From JANNSO01 sp964485395 (GTDB taxonomy: Bacteria; Spirochaetota; Spirochaetia; Treponematales; UBA12059): a DNA stretch of 64,000 nucleotides. Where the stretch lies: NCBI GenBank assembly GCA_964485395.1, contig CAZAJF010000012.1:1-64000 (forward strand). Direction: 5' to 3'. The translations under genes and the position numbers were made by a program. This document shows positions 60,852 through 64,000 of this stretch, piece by piece (position 1 is the stretch's first letter; the number at the start of each line of letters is the position of its first letter). The notes below the pieces were generated by a model. That model did not search any database. It had not been told where the DNA came from and worked only from the letters and a program-made list of their open reading frames with translations.

Positions 60852-62504
60852 ATGCACCAGATAAATGTACGGTATCCATCGGGCGAGTCCATCGCCTACC
60901 CTTCCGGCATCAAGGTCTCGTCAGTAACCAGCGGACTAGGGTCGCTGCGCACGCCCCTTGCCGCCGTCCTCATCAACAACGAACTTCAAGCGCTTGACGC
61001 CAGTATCCTAACCAATTGCACCATAGAACCCGTGCTAATCGACTCAAACCAAGGCGCGTTCGCATACCGGCGCTCGCTCTGCTTTCTCGCAGCCATCGCC
61101 TCCAGGCAACTTTTCCCACAACGGGACCTGGTCGTAGGGCAGGCGATCGGCTATGGCTTCTATCATTATTTCGAGGACGGTCCCGCCAGCCAGCCGGATA
61201 TCGCGCGCCTCGAGGAAAAAATGCGCTCGCTCGTAAACCAGGACATTCCCATAACCATGCAATGGTCGAGCTACGAGGATGCGGTCAATTATTTCAAGGA
61301 ACAGGCCCAGGACGACACCTTGCTCCTCCTCGAGCTGACGAACGAGCCCAGGATCGCCCTCAACGAGTGCGCCGGCTTCCGCGACTTGCATAGCACCCCG
61401 CTCGTTCCGTCTACCGGCGTGCTCAAGACGTTCGAGCTGATGGCGTACGACGACGGCTTCCTGCTGCGCTACCCGCAAAAGGAGACTCCTGACAAACTGC
61501 CCGAATTCGTGGACGATCCGCTGCTTTATAAAATAACGGACGACAGCCGCAAGCGTTCGGAGATACTCGGCGTTTCCAGCATCGGCGCGCTGAACCGCCT
61601 GAATACGCCCAAGAAAATGAAGGATTACATCCAAGTCGCGGAAGCGCTCAACAACAAGCGCGTCGCCGAAATCGCCGATTTGGTCGCGGCAAAGGCATCG
61701 ACGGTAAAAGTCGTTCTTATAGCGGGTCCTTCCAGCTCCGGAAAAACGACCACCTCGAAAAAGCTCTCCATTCAATTGCGGGTCCTGGGTTACGATCCCG
61801 TCGTAATCGGTCTGGACGATTATTTTATCAACCGGGACAGGACGCCCCGGGACGAAAACGGCGAACTGGATTTCGAGTGCCTCGAGGCGCTGGATGTCGA
61901 GTACCTCAACGAACAGCTCGTCGCCCTGTTCAAGGGCGAGGAAATCGAGTTGCCGGTTTATGATTTCAAGGCTGGTTCGCGCAAGCCGTCCGGCAGGAAA
62001 ATAAAACTCGGCGATCGTCAAATCCTCGTAATGGAAGGCATCCACGGACTCAACGACAAACTCACGCCGAGGATTCCGCGCGAGCAGAAATTCAAGATTT
62101 ACGTTTCCGCGCTTACGCAGATTAACATGGACGGGCACAACCGCATTTCAACCACGGACAACAGGCTGCTGCGCCGCATGGTGCGCGACAACCAGTTCCG
62201 GGGCCATTCGGCGCTGCAGACCATAAAGATGTGGCCCAGCGTCCAGCGCGGCGAGCGACTCCATATATTCCCGTTTCAGAACGGTGCGGACGCTGCGCTC
62301 AACTCGGCTCTCGACTATGAACTGGGCGTGCTTAAGAGCTACGCTGAACCCATACTGAGGACGGTTAAGCCGGTGGACCCTGAATATTGCGAGGCAAAGC
62401 GACTACTCAATTTCCTTGCATTTTTCGCCCCCATCCCCGCTCAGTTCGTACCGAACGACAGCTTGGTAAGGGAATTCATCGGAGAGAGCGTTTTTAAATA
62501 TTGA
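60852..62504 (+). CDS. Nucleoside kinase: TGS/ThrRS-like N-terminus fused to uridine kinase
   Basis: 550 residues. The N-terminal TGS domain (VRYPSGESIAYPSGIKVSSV, about 1-65) and a ThrRS second-additional-domain-like part (AIGYGFYHYFEDGP) are followed by a uridine kinase/phosphoribulokinase domain from about 275 with Walker A VVLIAGPSSSGKTTTSKKLS, GLDDYFINRDRTPRDENGELDFECLEALD and VMEGIHGLND. The same fusion is widespread in spirochaetes, Firmicutes and Thermotogae. Phosphorylation of uridine/cytidine is probable. AGGAG precedes the ATG. Confidence 0.88.
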   Translation: MHQINVRYPSGESIAYPSGIKVSSVTSGLGSLRTPLAAVLINNELQALDASILTNCTIEPVLIDSNQGAFAYRRSLCFLAAIASRQLFPQRDLVVGQAIGYGFYHYFEDGPASQPDIARLEEKMRSLVNQDIPITMQWSSYEDAVNYFKEQAQDDTLLLLELTNEPRIALNECAGFRDLHSTPLVPSTGVLKTFELMAYDDGFLLRYPQKETPDKLPEFVDDPLLYKITDDSRKRSEILGVSSIGALNRLNTPKKMKDYIQVAEALNNKRVAEIADLVAAKASTVKVVLIAGPSSSGKTTTSKKLSIQLRVLGYDPVVIGLDDYFINRDRTPRDENGELDFECLEALDVEYLNEQLVALFKGEEIELPVYDFKAGSRKPSGRKIKLGDRQILVMEGIHGLNDKLTPRIPREQKFKIYVSALTQINMDGHNRISTTDNRLLRRMVRDNQFRGHSALQTIKMWPSVQRGERLHIFPFQNGADAALNSALDYELGVLKSYAEPILRTVKPVDPEYCEAKRLLNFLAFFAPIPAQFVPNDSLVREFIGESVFKY

Positions 62505-62510
62505 TTGAAA

Positions 62511-62549
62511 ATAAAACGCCGCGAAGGCTTTCGGGCAGCGGCGTTTTAT
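62511..62549 (+). terminator. Terminator after the nucleoside kinase
   Basis: ATAAAACGCCGC and GCGGCGTTTTAT form a 12-bp perfect stem with a ~15-nt loop. Confidence 0.85.
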
Positions 62550-62747
62550 TCCGACACTTAAAAAATCATCCAATATCGGCAAAATCTGCAATTTTTATAT
62601 TATAAAAACAAGAAGCGATTTTGCTGTTTTCCGCAAAATCACACATAATTTTGAATTGTTATGAAAACTACGCATCGGTTATCAGAAAAATCAATTCATA
62701 TTCAATGTCATTACCGGCTGAAGAAAAATCGAAAAAGAAACCTAATC
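62550..62747. other. AT-rich intergenic region
   Basis: No gene: a 63-codon open frame beginning at 62621 has no ribosome-binding site or recognisable protein. It may hold regulatory sites for the binding-protein gene. Confidence 0.5.
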
Positions 62748-62776
62748 TTTACATTACTGCAATTATGCTTCATACT
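62748..62776 (+). promoter_or_regulatory. Promoter of the binding lipoprotein
   Basis: TTTACA (62748-62753), 17-nt spacer, CATACT (62771-62776); leader about 29 nt with AGGAGG at 62801. Confidence 0.6.
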
Positions 62777-62811
62777 CTCCGCGATTCTTCATATCTTTCC
62801 AGGAGGCTATA

Positions 62812-64000
62812 ATGAGAAGTAAATTACTAACAGTTGCTTCAGCGCTTGCGATCGCCACGATCGTATTGCTGGCAAGCTGCGGTGGTGGAAACACTGCCGT
62901 AAACATCGGCGGAACCAACGTGACGATTCCGAACGTAAAAGGCGGTATCCCAGACGTGATCCAGTTCACCGTTACCACCCAGCGCGAACTCGGACTCAAA
63001 GACGTACAGAATGGTACTACCGACCTGTTCCATGACGCTTTGAACGGTCCCGACTACCTCGGGTTCATCAAGACACTCTCTCCCGAAGAGCAGCAGAAAA
63101 TCGAGACCTATGCAGTTCCGGCCGGGACTTGGTCTGTTCTCGTCAATCCCTGCCCGGATGCAGCTCCCTATATCCAGGTCGTGGACAAGAAAGACATCTT
63201 CAATCCTTTCGCAATCCGCGAAGTGCGCTACGCGCTCAACTGGCTCTGGAACCGCAAAAAGGTAAATGAAGAAATCCTCCAGGGAACTGGTCTTGTTCAG
63301 TTCACCCCTGTTACGCCCACCCAGCCCGGTTCATACCGCTATGGACTCCTCGCTTCAAAGCTTGGCATGAAAGACGAAGGCGACGAAGCTAAAGCTATTG
63401 CCGACATCACCGCCGAACTTACGAAAGCGTCACAACTTCCCGAGCTCAAGGGCAAGCTTGTTCAAAAAGACGGCTTCTGGAACTTCAAAGGCCAGCCGGT
63501 TATCGTAAAGTTCATCATCCGCTCGGACGATCCCAAAGGCCGACTCATCGAAGGCCGCTACCTTGCCGATCAGATCGAAAAAGCCGGCATCAAAGTCGAG
63601 CGCATGGAAATCGACCGCACCAGGGCATCCGCCATCTACAGCCGCGGCGATCCTTCCAAGATGGAATGGAACTTCTACACAGAAGGCTGGGGCGCCGGCG
63701 GCACCAACCGTTTCTATGAAAGCACCGTCCAGCAGATGTACGCTCCTTTCGCCGCCAATATGGTGGGCAAAGGCGGACACGGATTCCAGTACAAGAACGC
63801 CGAAATCGACGCTCTCGTACAGAAAGTCGTAAACGGCGCGTTCTCGACGGAGCAGGAATATTGGGATTCAATCCTTAAAGCATCCGAACTTGGAATGAAA
63901 GATTCCATTCGTATCTACATCGCTTCACAGCTGAACTATTTCACCGCCTACAAGGCCCGCTTCGCGACTCGCCTCGTATATGGTTTAGGTGATGGTCCCA
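62812..64000 (+). CDS. Family-5 (peptide/oligosaccharide) ABC binding lipoprotein, 3' truncated by window edge
   Basis: Runs off the window after 396 codons without stop. Signal peptide with lipobox VLLASCG. The mature protein begins close to FTVTTQRELGLKDVQNGTTDLFHDAL and has FNPFAIREVRYALNWLWNRKKVNEEILQG, GQPVIVKFIIRSDDPKGRLIEGRYLADQIEKAGIKVERM and the tryptophan-rich EWNFYTEGWGAGG. These are family-5 blocks, but the ~150 residues that normally precede the first one (lobe I start) are absent. AGGAGG precedes the ATG. Confidence 0.82.
   Translation, partial: MRSKLLTVASALAIATIVLLASCGGGNTAVNIGGTNVTIPNVKGGIPDVIQFTVTTQRELGLKDVQNGTTDLFHDALNGPDYLGFIKTLSPEEQQKIETYAVPAGTWSVLVNPCPDAAPYIQVVDKKDIFNPFAIREVRYALNWLWNRKKVNEEILQGTGLVQFTPVTPTQPGSYRYGLLASKLGMKDEGDEAKAIADITAELTKASQLPELKGKLVQKDGFWNFKGQPVIVKFIIRSDDPKGRLIEGRYLADQIEKAGIKVERMEIDRTRASAIYSRGDPSKMEWNFYTEGWGAGGTNRFYESTVQQMYAPFAANMVGKGGHGFQYKNAEIDALVQKVVNGAFSTEQEYWDSILKASELGMKDSIRIYIASQLNYFTAYKARFATRLVYGLGDGP

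Noticed and set aside
62621..62812. 63-aa ORF before the binding lipoprotein
   Set aside because: No Shine-Dalgarno, no family, overlaps the predicted promoter.
1..64000. CRISPR array or replication origin
   Set aside because: No regularly spaced short repeats with unique spacers, no cas genes, and no dnaA/DnaA-box cluster were seen; the only tandem array has 141-bp contiguous units.

Overview
The window is a high-GC bacterial chromosome segment from a draft or metagenomic assembly: the left end is a chimeric join and one exact 100-N gap is present. The gene set suggests a spirochaete of the Treponema/Spirochaeta group. The reasons are a lysine/alanine-tailed HU, a cyclic-nucleotide/TPR protein paired with a Crp-like protein, a complete Bat-type operon with MoxR and DUF58, a TGS/uridine-kinase fusion, and many lipoproteins and sensor proteins. 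This placement is inference; no rRNA gene is present to prove it.

Layout. 1-2640: fragment of a HycD/HyfC-type membrane subunit fused artificially to a truncated recJ, then a pyrimidine-nucleoside phosphorylase gene and recO. 2742-11714: GIDE-domain protein, thioesterase, a coupled binding-lipoprotein/histidine-kinase pair, RNA methyltransferase, small barrel protein, PHP phosphatase, DksA-like protein, infA, Smr protein. 11859-19173: moxR-DUF58-BatD-like-batA-batB/TPR-batD operon, all minus strand with start/stop overlaps. 19258-23036: GNAT, amidohydrolase, cNMP/TPR and Crp-like genes. 23098-26550: a decayed integrative island in a tRNA-Thr gene (truncated integrase, broken AbiE toxin-antitoxin pair, att repeat), followed by a degenerate FGE-sulfatase gene and small ORFs. 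27374-47095: histone-H1-like gene, heterodimeric ABC exporter, SPL-type radical SAM, rsmH, nitroreductase, ankyrin protein, THUMP methyltransferase, HD-GYP sensor, rhodanese lipoprotein, second PHP protein, SPFH protein, DUF2804, amidase and a hypothetical. 47133-54491: tyrS with an attenuator leader, YchJ-like, ligand-binding histidine kinase, HU, DUF2087 regulator, GPH-type symporter. 54659-64000: ettA, a 141-bp repeat array over the assembly gap, a MITE-like element, methyltransferase, ABC-2 transporter with an operator, M28 peptidase, uridine kinase-like fusion, and the start of an oligopeptide-type binding lipoprotein.

Two observations stand out. First, tyrS is preceded by a sigma70-type promoter whose predicted +1 is the A of an ATG opening a 20-codon reading frame. 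That frame holds five tyrosine codons (four consecutive) and is followed by a strong terminator that ends just before the tyrS ribosome-binding site. This is the architecture of a ribosome-mediated tyrosine attenuator on a leaderless mRNA. Second, about a dozen genes have a -10 element only 6-9 nt before the start codon and no upstream Shine-Dalgarno sequence, which suggests leaderless transcription is common in this organism.
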